Of a stretch of DNA of 64,000 nucleotides, positions 11,501 to 21,895 are shown piece after piece. Every line of letters begins with the position of its first letter. The stretch's first letter is position 1. A model generated the notes under the pieces. That model did no database searches. It saw only the letters and a program-made list of their open reading frames with translations, and had not been told where the DNA came from. A program made the translations under genes and the position numbers. Source of the DNA: Ypsolopha sequella (Eukaryota; Arthropoda; Insecta; Lepidoptera; Ypsolophidae); assembly GCA_934047225.1 (NCBI GenBank), contig OW204001.1, forward strand, positions 26,308,201 to 26,372,200. The letters are read 5' to 3'.

Positions 11501-12480
11501 GTCTTCTTCTGCCTTGCACATATGATTCAATTCTAGGTACTCCTTTATGACTTGAGAATACTCTGTCTTTAGCTTATCGTCTCTTTCAAATCTCCTCTCC
11601 AGTTGTTTGAATCTTTTCACAGCTAGATCTTTTGTATCACCAAATGTCAATACTGTCTCTTCTAAGCTCTGTTTTAAAGGCAAATTAACTATATATCTTC
11701 CGGTATCATCTCTTTTTGTTGTCTCTTTGTATATTTTCTCACATTGTTCTTCTTCTTTGGTCATGATTTCTTTTTTTGGAATAAATTCTTCTATCTCCCA
11801 AAACTTCTTGAGTAAATCATTGTCTAATACTGTAACATGTAAACTCATTACTTCTTGCTGCTTAGTTTTGTCTGAATCATTCATCTCACCCGATAATATC
11901 CAGCCTAAGTGGGTTTTCTGCGCTACTACACCATTAGGACTTTTAACTACCTATGCCAACATCTATTATCTTGCAATAAATATCGGCCCCAAGCAGAATG
12001 TCTACTCTGTTTGGTGTGCTGTACGTAGGATCCGCCAGTTGCAACGGTTCAAAATCCATCAAATTGCACGACTCTGTCTCTTGAGTGGCAAATAACTAGT
12101 CAGCGATTCAAGCACAAAGGCCTTGACTGTTGCGGTGAAAGTTGTGTCACACCGTGATTGTATCTTAAACTCAACCATGTACTTGGCTATTATAGAGTTT
12201 TTTCCTTCACTGATCCCGGAGACCACGCCGTTGATTTTTATTCGTCTCAACCCCAAGGATTGGACCGCTCTTTCTGTCACGAATGAGGCCATTGAACCCT
12301 GGTCGACTAATGCACGGATGATGTGTGTTTGACCTGTTCTCGATAAAACATCAACCAGTGCTGTTGCCAATAACACGTTTCTTCCAGGTTGTTCTTTTCT
12401 AGAGAAGTGTGCTGTTACTTTTAATTCCTTCTCTGTTTGGTCTTTTTGTATCGACAAAAATATATCGACATATAAATATA
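8542..12480 (-). pseudogene. pol: BEL/Pao retrotransposon pol, 5'-truncated and broken
   Basis: Domains in minus-strand order: a retropepsin-like protease with 'ALVDQGS' (about 12230-12400); reverse transcriptase (10850-11984) with 'PHHAVVRED', 'RVVYDASAK' and the catalytic 'FYMDD'; RNase H and an integrase zinc region (9233-10834) with 'VDYAGPI'; then 'DNGANF' and the C-terminal 'GDIVIIKEDDLPPTKWLLGRI' segment (8542-9232). The gag region is missing. Two joins are single in-frame stops, TAG at 9233-9235 and TAG just after 10850 where other BEL elements usually have tryptophan, plus a small frameshift near 11940. These few lesions imply moderate age. The inserted transposon follows directly at the 3' end. 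Confidence 0.85.
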
Positions 12481-12488
12481 TAAACACC

Positions 12489-13560
12489 TTAGCATTTAAT
12501 ATTAGAGGTACGCACAATAGGCATTGTGCATTTGCATTTGCATTTGCAGAATTGAGCTCCACAGGTATGAGCCAAGATGCTGTAAGAGTCCTGGTCAGGC
12601 TGATGGCTAGAATAATGAGAAAACGTAATAAACTTTGTCTTATCAATATTTAAAGTTAACAAGTTTGACGAAAGCCAGCCCATAAAAATCCTAAGAGAGT
12701 TTTCGGCGAGAAGACGACACTCTTTCCAATATTTGCCTCGTATTAGTAGAACAGTATCGTCTGCGTAAGTAATTATTTTGCAGTTGGGAATGAGCATCGA
12801 GCAGACTGTTTATGTAGATAGGGAAGAGAATTGGACCTAAGACGCTACCTTGAGGGACGCCGTAAGTGATGAATTGATCGTCGCTAGTAAAACTATCAAT
12901 TCTTACACTCTGGGTCCTTTCACAAAGGTAGCTGCAAAAGATGTCTAAGGGAACGCCTCGGATTACTATGTTTTCTATTTTGTTTAGTAGAATGGGGACG
13001 GAAACAGTGTCGAAAGCCTTTGAAAGATCCAGAAAAATGCCTATTGTCTTGAGTTTCTCATCTAGCTGTTCGACAATTTTTATTTGTGACTTTGGTACTG
13101 CATCTTCAGTAGATTTGCCTTTTCTAAATCCAAATTGATTATCTGAAATTAGTTTGTGCTGTTCGAGATAATCAATTAGCCTTTAGTTCAAGACTTTTTC
13201 CAGTATTTTCGAAAGAATGGTAAACATAGAGATAGGCCAGTAGTTCGTGACACTGCATCGGTCCCCACTCTTATAGATAGGGTGAACAATGGCCCTTTTA
13301 AAAACTCTGGGGAAAACGCCCTGTGACAGGCATAGGTTGCATACATGTGTAATAGGAGTGTTAAGAGAGGTCCGCGCAGCTTTTAGAATTTTAGCTGAAA
13401 TGTGATCACAGCCTATGGCGCAGTCACTTCGCTAACCTAAGATCAGTCTGTCAATTTCAACTTCGTCAGTTGCTAGTACAGCCGTGATAAAACTAGCAAA
13501 TGTTATTTGTGTCTTTTTGTGCGTTTTTGCAACAAAGCCTTACATTATGATAAAAATTCC
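12489..13560 (-). pseudogene. LINE reverse-transcriptase fragment
   Basis: The minus strand encodes a non-LTR reverse transcriptase in several frames. 'YGVPQGSVLGPILF' lies around 12820-12870 and 'IITYADDTVLLIRG' around 12740-12790, followed by 'LTLNIDKTKFITF'. It resembles the RT of the LINE at 38261-43257, so it is probably a relative. The 3' end stops in a 'tttgcatttgcatttgcatttg' run near 12525-12547. The 5' half (12870-13560) is frameshifted. It abuts the 5' end of the BEL/Pao fragment. Confidence 0.75.
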
Positions 13561-14076
13561 TCTGGCTCCGGGAAGCCATAGCATGGGCTGAGAGGGCAAA
13601 GAAGATAGGGTACCAACGCGCACACATTCATAGCATTGCACATCAAGCTAGCTACTTACTTAGACAATATTATATCAAGTTCCACAGCTAAATTATTATA
13701 ATAATTATACAAATTAAAGTAAAAACCACTGTCACATCAATAAGGCTTCTTATACAAGTTCTGTTCTCAATATTTATTGACCAGAAAAGTTTATTTACAA
13801 AAATTTAAGTCAAACTGCGCAGCAGTTTATCGGCTATACTTTCGGTAAATGTCTGTCTATGCATATGTATATCTAGTTGACAAGTTCTTATTTTGTTTCT
13901 ATGATAAAAAATAATAGTATTTATGGAGTTTTTTTTAATATCTTGTAATCTGCTTTTACTTATTATATACTATAATTGAAGGTTTCGTCAATGTGGCCTG
14001 GAATTAACTTAAATATGTTTATAGCACACCGTGCGTAAAATGACCACTTTGTACTATTTACTTTACAATGTACTAT
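13561..14076. other. AT-rich intron sequence, nothing recognised
   Basis: I see no open frame, splice site pair or recognisable repeat here. Base composition is uniform and AT-rich. Confidence 0.5.
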
Positions 14077-14127
14077 TTTATATAAATCATGAATTGTCCT
14101 CAAGTCTCATTTAATTCTATAATTAAA
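14077..14127 (+). mobile_element. ~50-bp fragment of a Penelope-like element
   Basis: The stretch 'tttatataaatcatgaatt' and what follows matches, with one visible mismatch, the start-codon region of the Penelope-like gene at 55361 (- strand) and the terminal piece at 57483-57528. It begins in the 5' untranslated part and runs about 13 codons into the gene, then diverges. A match of this length between distant sites in one window is unlikely by chance. It may be an extremely truncated insertion. Confidence 0.65.
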
Positions 14128-14330
14128 TATGTTTGTTATTATGTAGGCACCTGTTCTCGTTCCATAGTAATTTCTATATCTTGGTACAATATATTTAGTT
14201 TTTAGTATACTTTTGCTCCGGATTGATAAGCCATGGGTTTTTTTAATCTTTAAGTGAGACCTTTGGAATGTTGCTATAGCTATCAAATATTTTTTACTTT
14301 TACTTCTACGAGCAGAATATAACAAATAAA
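14128..14330 (-). pseudogene. C-terminal scrap of a LINE reverse transcriptase
   Basis: The minus strand reads 'LIAIATFQRSHLKIKKTHG ... VPRYRNYYGTRTGAYI'. This looks like the C-terminal end of insect LINE ORF2 proteins, where 'V-P-R-x-R-x-x-Y-G-x-R' precedes a 'K-x-F-N' motif. The catalytic part is absent. The call rests on weak similarity. Confidence 0.4.
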
Positions 14331-14730
14331 AAAAAAACGTTTAGTTTATTACAACTTAACTTTTCTTTTTTACTAACTAGGCATTTAAAAAATCTCACTT
14401 GTAGATTTTTTAATTAAATTTAAGTATGTAGGAAAAAAATTCTCCCATAGCTGGCCAATTCTTAGCTGAAAACCGGTTCCACTAGCACATGATATATAAT
14501 TGTACAATATAATTTACAAAATAATTCAGGTTATTGAACTTTGCTTACAATATTGTTAGTCTCTCTATTATTAATATTTTTTAGATCTTTATGAATTTTC
14601 AAAGCTGTTGATTTTTTGGAAAACTTTTCATGCATTGAAATCTATAATGAACACAGTAATAGGTTTTCATGATGAGCAAATTTGTATAAAATAGATTATG
14701 TAAAGTGCAATCACTTTTTTCTGCGACAAG

Positions 14731-14935
14731 TTAGAAGCCTGATTTTATTACAGCACCATGAAACTGAAAACTTCTGTAAAAGGTATCAGTTTCAACTCTG
14801 TATCTTATACGGGGCCTGAGAAAAAGGGTATTGACAGACAGACATACAGACAGATGAACAACAAAGGGTATTGACAGACAGACATACAGACAGATGAACA
14901 ACAAAGTGATCCTTTAAGGGTTCTGTTTTTTTCTT
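14731..14935 (+). repeat. Lepidopteran-type SINE/repeat with a 40-bp internal duplication
   Basis: The block ending 'aaagtgatcctttaagggtt' followed by a T run, preceded by 'gacagacagacatacagacag', is a repeat I associate with many moth and butterfly genomes. Here the 40-bp stretch starting 'gggtattgacagacagacat' at 14826 is repeated exactly at 14866. It supports a lepidopteran source. The left boundary is uncertain. Confidence 0.65.
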
Positions 14936-15036
14936 TCTGTTGCTTTTATAGTTGGAATAAGATTGTATGAATTATTATTTTCTAATAATCTTACATAAAA
15001 TAGTCAACGAAATTCAAAGTATACATAATTTTTTAG

Positions 15037-15330
15037 ATAAACCAGAGACACCAGTGTTAAAAATTCACGATATGGACAGGCAGGATAAAATAACAACACT
15101 TGCTGTCCCGAAACCCGTAGAAGAGGTCACTAAATATGAAGTTGAGATAAAAGATGAAAACGGACGCATTAATAAAATAGATGTGCCTAATGAAAATCTA
15201 GACACTGATAAAGATGGTAACTTATTACTTCCGGTGCCTGATCAGGATTTGGATGAACATGAATATACTTATGCAGTTAAAGCATTTAATGAAGCTGGAT
15301 TTAGTAATAGAAGCAATGAAGTTAAGCTCG
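15037..15330 (+). CDS. Second exon encoding a fibronectin type III-like domain
   Basis: The exon lies between AG (15035-15036, after a T run) and a donor GTAAGT (15331-15336). It is 294 bp, 98 codons, with phase-1 junctions on both sides like the exon at 1202-1489, so the two can be joined in frame. The peptide starts 'DKPETPVLKIHDMD' and ends 'AVKAFNEAGFSNRSNEV', the usual last strands of an FN3 domain. The first half is divergent: where the core tryptophan is expected the sequence reads 'TTLAVPKP', and the middle is rich in Asp, Glu and Lys. About 13.5 kb of repeat-filled intron separates the two exons. The next exon is not visible in the window. Confidence 0.75.
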
Positions 15331-17687
15331 GTAAGTTTACTACTCCCTACTCCCTACTCCTCTACTCCCTACTCCCTGAGGGGTAGGCAGAGACTAAACA
15401 TAGTTCCATCTGCTGCAATCCTGACACAACTCTTCCACATCCATCAATCTAGTCATACAAGCTACTGCTCCATTTCGGGTAAGTAGTTTTGATATTGCTC
15501 ATATTCAGTATGTATATAATTTGGTCGGCATATGTCTCTCTTAGGTGATCTGGTCGAGCTGTTTCTTCCACTTGCGCACCATAAATTTTTCTTTTGTCTC
15601 TTTACTTTAATTCATCATTACCTACACATCCAAACGGTTTAATGCTATAATCAGGAAAACGAAATAAGCTACGAAATAATAGTTCAGGGCCGAATTATTC
15701 TTCATGGAATTGCCCACAAATACGTTTTTGCGGTTATTTTGATAGAATTTGTAGTTTACGAGCAACGTAAACAGAAAGCTGACAATTTTTTTAGGTAACA
15801 ATAACGAGTTTCTAAGGCTTACAAAAGCAAAATTATCATGTACAACGTCACTAATATTATTATAATTAAATGTTTAAAATAATATATAAAAAAATTATAC
15901 TTCAATCTGAAATTTAATTATGTATTTTTGCTCATTGTTCATTTGTTATCAGTTTTCTATTATTGTTTCTTGGAAACTACACCTATCAAAATCAATGTTG
16001 AAACATTGATAAGGAATTTATAAGAAAATTTTATAAGGAATAATTTCGTCCTTAACTATTTTATCGTAGCAAACACCGTTTATCTGGGAATAATATAAAA
16101 CCCTAATTGAGCACAGATTTCAGGAAGCGAAAGGTACAGGTAGTGGAGGAGAAAATGAAACTTGTTCGGGCAAACCCAAACATTCTGCTATTATTATAGA
16201 TTTGCTTATATTAATTTGTAACACCTGCACGTTATAACTATGTAAACTATATACATTTCCTATACATATCTTTTCTTCCACATTCCATCGGTGGCACCTC
16301 GTACGAGAAATCGTTGTGGGATAGAGGGCGTGGAACGGCTAATCATTAACAAGACTAAAGGGTGGTCCTGTTTATTAGTCCTTCAAGCCGGATATCAATA
16401 ACAACAAAAGGAGGATCCTGTTCATAGGTCTTTATCAAACGGGTCAGGAAGAGGCCGTGATTGCAGTATCATTACTAGTGCTTTGCGTGGTGCGCGGGCT
16501 GCCAGCAGCCCGCGTGTATTGTTTATGCCTTGTTGTACTAACATAATGTTGTTGTATTAAAAAAAAAAGTTTAAAACATTTTGCGGTCTGGTAGTCCTTG
16601 GCGAACCCATTAGTCCAAACCACAACTCACTAGGACCTGCGGTTCGGGAGATATGCAAAAACTGTCAAATTTGAATACGGGTTCGTAATCAGCGACCCGA
16701 TCTGCCCCTTGATACCGAGTTTCAAGCGAATCGGAGCACCTGTCAAAAATATGTCAATTGTCAAAAAATGTTTTTGCGGCCGGATAGTACTTGGTAAACC
16801 GATCACTATAGTCTAAACCTCAACTCACTAGGACGTGTGGTTCGGGAGATATGGCCGATCAAAGCTTTGGCAATTTTTTTTTTACTTTTTTTTATTTTAT
16901 TTTCAGTTAGATCTCTTCAAGCCCTTTTCTTAGAGTACCATGAACATGGGTCTAGCTTCAGCCATTTGGGAGATAAGGGTTGTTAAAGATTTGACATTTG
17001 AAAAAAAAAAAATTTTTTGACTTCCGATGTTTTGACCCCTAGGGCTGTACCATTTTCCGTTCCGAAGATATGAACAAAACGAAAATAATTTCGGCACTCG
17101 GATAAAAAAAAAAATTTTAAACACTATGGTCCAAGCCCTAGGGTTGTACAACCTTCCGTTCCGAAGATATGGCCGAGACAAAAATTTTTCGGTACTAGGT
17201 AAAAAAAATAATTAAAAAAAACAATTTTTTTTTACACCCTATGGTCCAACCCCTAGAGCCGTACTACCTTCTGTTCCGAAGATATGGCTGAATTAAAAAA
17301 ATTTTGCAGTACATCCCTAATGTCAAAGTCAAAAAGTACATCCCTAGTGGCGGGGCATCTGCGCTCGCGTACTCGTTCCTAGGCAAGCCCTTCGGGCTCG
17401 CTAGAAAGTCGACATTTCCCATCCCTAGTGACCGGGGACATCCCTAGGAACTGCGCACGCTCGTGCTTCCAACGAACTTCGCTCACCCTTTGGGCTCGCC
17501 TACTCACTCGCAAAATTTCTCATAACTCCCAACACGTCTCACGAAAATGTCAAAAAGGTTTTACCCCACTCACAATTACACACTCTACATTCCACGCATA
17601 CAACACTACCCTGTCAAACCACGCCTTCAAACTAAACTACCATGTCAATGAGTGAGTCAGTCAGTTACCGTTTTGTAGCTTTATATA
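15331..17687. other. Repeat-rich non-coding region downstream of the second FN3 exon
   Basis: No gene is visible. From 15340 there is a short 'tactccc' repeat. At 16495-16516 a perfect 10-bp stem, CGCGGGCTGC with GCAGCCCGCG, could form a hairpin. From about 16570 to 17300 a degenerate motif recurs four or five times in the form 'ttcgggagatatg' or 'ttccgaagatatg', each time after a 'ccaa(a/c)cc' stretch. From 17320 to 17480 'catccctagtg' recurs. These look like decayed interspersed repeats. 'gggtcaggaaga(g/c)gccgtgattg' occurs at about 16440 and again at 19333. Confidence 0.5.
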
Positions 17688-19269
17688 CAGTGTGTCCCTC
17701 GTACAAGTGCACATCCGAAAGTGGATGAAACTAAATCTAAATATATCAACAAAAACAAAGATTTTTTTTTTTTGTTTTTTTTTTTTTTATCTTGAGAAAA
17801 TACTTCGCTTGAGTATCTTTGTATGGCACGCGAGCGCAGTGCCTTTGGTTAACCGCTTGTAGAAAATATTGTATTTATGATAGAACGTTGTATTTTTTTT
17901 TTGTTAGAAAGATAATGGAATAGGCAATGATAAATAGGAATAAAAGTATAGTTAAACGGAGACATTATTTTGAAAAAATTTAATATTACTGAAAAAAAAA
18001 ACGGAAAAATAAATAATTAATAACCTTTTAGGATATTATTTTTATGGTAATGGTAGTTGATTATGTTTCGTTTTTGATTTGGTATGCAACGTCTATTCTT
18101 AAGGATTATAACAGTATTTATACTTGCGATTGTCGGCACTTGGTGCCTGGAGTCATGTAAAATATTTTAATTAAGATCTTCCCTTGAAAATGGAATAAAA
18201 TCCGAAACCGGTCGGGAGTTAACACAAATAAAGTGAAACTACTAGTACAAGTGTTTTAATTCAAGATTATAACAGTTTTATTTCATTGCATTACTCGCGA
18301 TAGATCAAAAGTTATGATATATTTTATACATAGTCTCCATGGTAGGCAAAAAAATTTTTAAAACGTAAAGGAGAATGCTTCAAATGTATGGAGAAAAAAA
18401 CCAGGCCCAGCGCAAAAGTTATGTATGTCATATTTTTTCTAAAAATGCGGTAAGTGAATGTGTATATGAGGCATTATCAAATTCGAAGGCTAAATGTACG
18501 AAATTGCTATTTGTTTGTAGCAGGGGTAAATTTTTGTAGTATCGAAATGTATGTTTTATTTTTTCTAAAAATGTGGTAGGTAAATTTACAGATTTATCTG
18601 TATATGTGAAATTATCAAAATCGATGGCTAAGTGTACGGTATTGCTATTTGTTTCAAGTAGGGGCAACATTTTTATTATGTCTGTACTATCTAAAATAGC
18701 AAACGTTATGTACATCATATTTTTTCTAAAAATGTGTTAAGTGAATATGTATATGAGGTATTATCAAATTCGAAGGCTAAATGTACGAAATTGCTATTTG
18801 TTTGTAGCAGGGGTAAATTTTTTTAGTATAGAAATATATAAAACATACATGTATAAAGCAATATCGTACACTTAGACATCGATTTTGATAATTTCACATA
18901 TACATATTTACCTACCACATTTTTTGAAAAACATAACATACATAACGTTTGTTATTTTAGATAGCAAACGTTATTAAAAATTATGCCCCTACTTGAAACA
19001 AATAGCAATATCGTACACTTAGCCATCGATTTTGATAATTTCACATATACTTATTTACTTACCACATTTTTAGAAAAAATATAACATACATATCGTTTGC
19101 GCCGGGCCTGGGTTTTTTTGTGGCATTGTTCTTTATAACACAAAGATTTTCTAAAAAAAAAAAACTTTTTTTGTCGATAAAATAATGTCTTGTTTCACCT
19201 CTTGTCATGATCGGTATTCCCCGACCATCGCGCCCTTTTCGGATGTACACTTGTACGAGGGACACACTG
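17688..19269. mobile_element. Non-autonomous Tc1/mariner-type element
   Basis: The ends are inverted repeats beginning CAGTGTGTCCCTCG, matching over about 33 bp with one mismatch, and flanked on both sides by TA (17686-17687 and 19270-19271). TA target duplication and a CAGT start fit the Tc1/mariner superfamily. No transposase frame is present. The inside is itself folded: the block around 18580-18680 recurs inverted at 18960-19070, and 'attcgaaggctaaatgtacg' occurs twice (about 18480 and 18768). It was probably mobilised by a transposase made elsewhere. Confidence 0.8.
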
Positions 19270-19271
19270 TA

Positions 19272-20040
19272 TATTTTATACTACTACTATATTAAATGGG
19301 TCAGGACAACTCCACATTATCATTTCAAGTGGGTCAGGAAGACGCCGTGATTGTAGTATAAATATACAGGGGGTCAAAATGACTCCTCAGTTGCAGTACC
19401 TTATCAGCATGTCAGGAGGACTCAACATCTCCATAGCAGTGAACCAGTCTAGTTTACATCAACAATAACATCGGCAGCAGCGGCAGATAATTTTCTATTC
19501 TATTCATATCTTATAGTCACCGAAATTTAAATGTTTATTTTATTTGTCATTTCATTACAGTAAAAATGGAGACATTACTGTTTATACAGATCGTGCTTAC
19601 AAAAGAATTCAACGAAATTCATCCCTGCAGTTGCAATAATACATAGAAAATTTATCTTTTAAAAATCAAGTTATTTTATCAAACCAATTCGTTCAAATAT
19701 CTTATGCAATTATCAACAATATTTAAATCAACGTCAGACATTTAAGCATACTTTAGTCATAGACTAAATAAAAAAAATACATTTATTGATCTGAAAAAAC
19801 ACAAGCATATAAAACAAAATAGTAACACAAAATAAAACGGACAAAGTAAGACATTTTGTAAAAAAACATAATTCCTGACACCTGGCTTTGCAGCCGTCTT
19901 GCAGCATGTCAGTTACAATATTGTAATCAGGGATATAGACACATATTAAACAATAAAAAATATAAAAAATAATAACATTGTGAACTTAATTACTACGTTT
20001 ACTTAGTCTATGCTTCAGCAGACTAGAAAATGAAAACAGT
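19272..20040. other. Non-coding spacer with retroposon debris
   Basis: No gene is visible. 19280-19430 holds loosely repeated 'gggtcagga' motifs. Around 19765-19800 the minus strand reads AGATCAATAAATG then a T-rich run, which may be the polyadenylated tail of a truncated retroposon. Confidence 0.4.
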
Positions 20041-20451
20041 TGTAGCCACGAGGTTACAGGAAATGCAGAGCTGATGAAAAAGGGAGATTAGATGACACGG
20101 GAAAAATGTGGGAGAAACGTGAGTGAACTAACCTTTTGTGTTGGATGGGTGCCGGCGACTGCGCCGCGTGGCGTCCCTTCTTGTTGAGCTGATGGGCTGA
20201 TGATCTTGACACAGTGGTGAGCAGGATATTCTTAAAACAAATTCTTAAACTAAAAATGAGGACGCGACGTTGGTATGAGCGCGAGGTACGCGAGATTTAT
20301 CGGCGTGTCGTGGCGCGAAAAGTGTGCACACGTGTGTTTCGATGAACGTCCGTCGCACAAGAGGGCGAATGCTGGTGCGCGACTACTGCGGCGCCAGGCA
20401 CGATGGTGGGGGATTACCCATGCGCATGCGTCACGCTTGTGGCGTGAACAT
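20041..20451 (-). repeat. Probable 3' LTR of BEL/Pao copy B
   Basis: Bounded by 'tgtagccac' on the left and 'gtgaaca' on the right, giving TG...CA ends on the minus strand, just after the end of pol. The sequence aligns loosely with 57942-58332 at the same place in copy C, for example 'ttacaggaaatgcagagctgatg' against 'ctacaggaatgcagggctgatg'. The other LTR of copy B is missing because the element is 5'-truncated. Exact edges are inferred. Confidence 0.55.
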
Positions 20452-21895
20452 CCTGGGGGGGGTAGGGGCTGCGACTCCTCTTGAGCTGAATCCAATGGCA
20501 TCCTGGCTAGCTTGAACACAGGTCGTCGCAGATTTCCATGGGCTGTGTCCAGATCCACAACTCGGATCACTCCATCCTTGCCAGGTATCCTTCGGAGAAT
20601 TCTCCCCAGTTTCCATTGGAGCGTAGGCAAGTCATCCTCTTTGATGAGGACCAGTTCACCCACTTGAGGAGGGGAAGAAGGGGAGAGCCATTTGGAGCGG
20701 GTTTGGAGGGTATGGAGGTAGGATGTGGACCAGAGAATCCAAAAGCAATGAGAGAGCGCTTGAATGAGTTGAAAGCGTCTAAGAGCAGATATGGGCCTGT
20801 CATCAAAAGACTGCTCAGGTAGAGCGGTGAGTGGACGACCAATCATGAAATTTCCGGCCATGAGAGGTTCAAAGTCCGTAGAGTCGGATAAAATTGGGCA
20901 GAGGGGTCTTGAGTTGAGTACAGCCTCAATTCGAGCTTAAGGGGTAGAGAATTCCTCAAAAGTGAGGTGCTGTTCACCTATCACGCGATAAAGTAGTTGC
21001 TTGGTTTCTTTTACGTTTATTTCATGCAGAGCGCCGAACCAAGACCCTTTAGGCGGGTTCAGTCACCAAGTTATGTGCTGATTCGTGAGCTTGTGAGTGA
21101 TTGCATCATTGTTTGACCTGAGGAAGTTCTGAACTTCAATTATCTGATTCCTAGCACCCACAAAGTTTGTGCCGCAGTCTGAGCGAATGAGAACTAGAGT
21201 ACCGCGACGTGAGATAAAACGTTGCAATGCCACAAAGAACGCTTCCGTTGTGAGTGCAGAGACTGGCAACGTGCTGGATTTAACGAAGAAGTGGCCAGCA
21301 AAGTCCATGGTGACGTGACTTAAAACTGGCTGAGGAGTAACTCTGTCTACTGGGAGATTAGCCATGAGCGGAGCCTTAGGCTGAGCGCGGCACCGGAAAC
21401 ATCTAATTTGTCTAAACACACGGTGTCTAATAATACGACGAGCGGACAGAATCCAGTACTGCTGGCGTAATATTGCGTGTAGTGTGTTAGCTCCAGGATT
21501 GCAGTGTATTTTGTCATAGTGGTCTATAATGAGATCTACGAGCGGACTTGAGCTGGGTAGAATGAGTGGGTGTTGAGCGTGATACCTAATTGACGCGTGA
21601 GAGAGACGACCACTGACTCTCAAGAGGCCGTCCTTTATGAAGGGCGAGAGGCGCTGGAGCCGAACGGGAGAAACCTTATCAGTCTGGATACGATTAATAT
21701 CTTCAGCAAACTCATTGTGCTGAACAGAGCAGACCCAGTGCAACAGAGCGTCCCTGCGTTCATTAGCTGTCAACGGACCAGAGCGCCGTGCATCTGGGCT
21801 GTGCTGACAATTGAATATGAACCTTTGAATACAAGCCGTCACTCCGACGAGCTTGTCAAGTGAGCTGTAGCGAGTGAGCAAGTCCAGATCGATAT
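20452..21895 (-). pseudogene. pol: BEL/Pao copy B, pol 3' half (integrase region)
   Basis: Minus-strand frames match copy C (58545-62324) closely: 'HLTRYSSLDKLVGVTACI', 'MANLPVDRVTPQP', 'TMDFAGHFFVKSSTL', 'IRSDCGTNFVGARNQ' and the C-terminal 'GELVLIKEDDLPTLQWKLG'. Compared with copy C it lacks about 70 bp inside the integrase core, after 'SSTL' (near 21270), and has a stop near 20939. The frame breaks at 21895, where a LINE is inserted, and resumes at about 24033. Confidence 0.85.
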
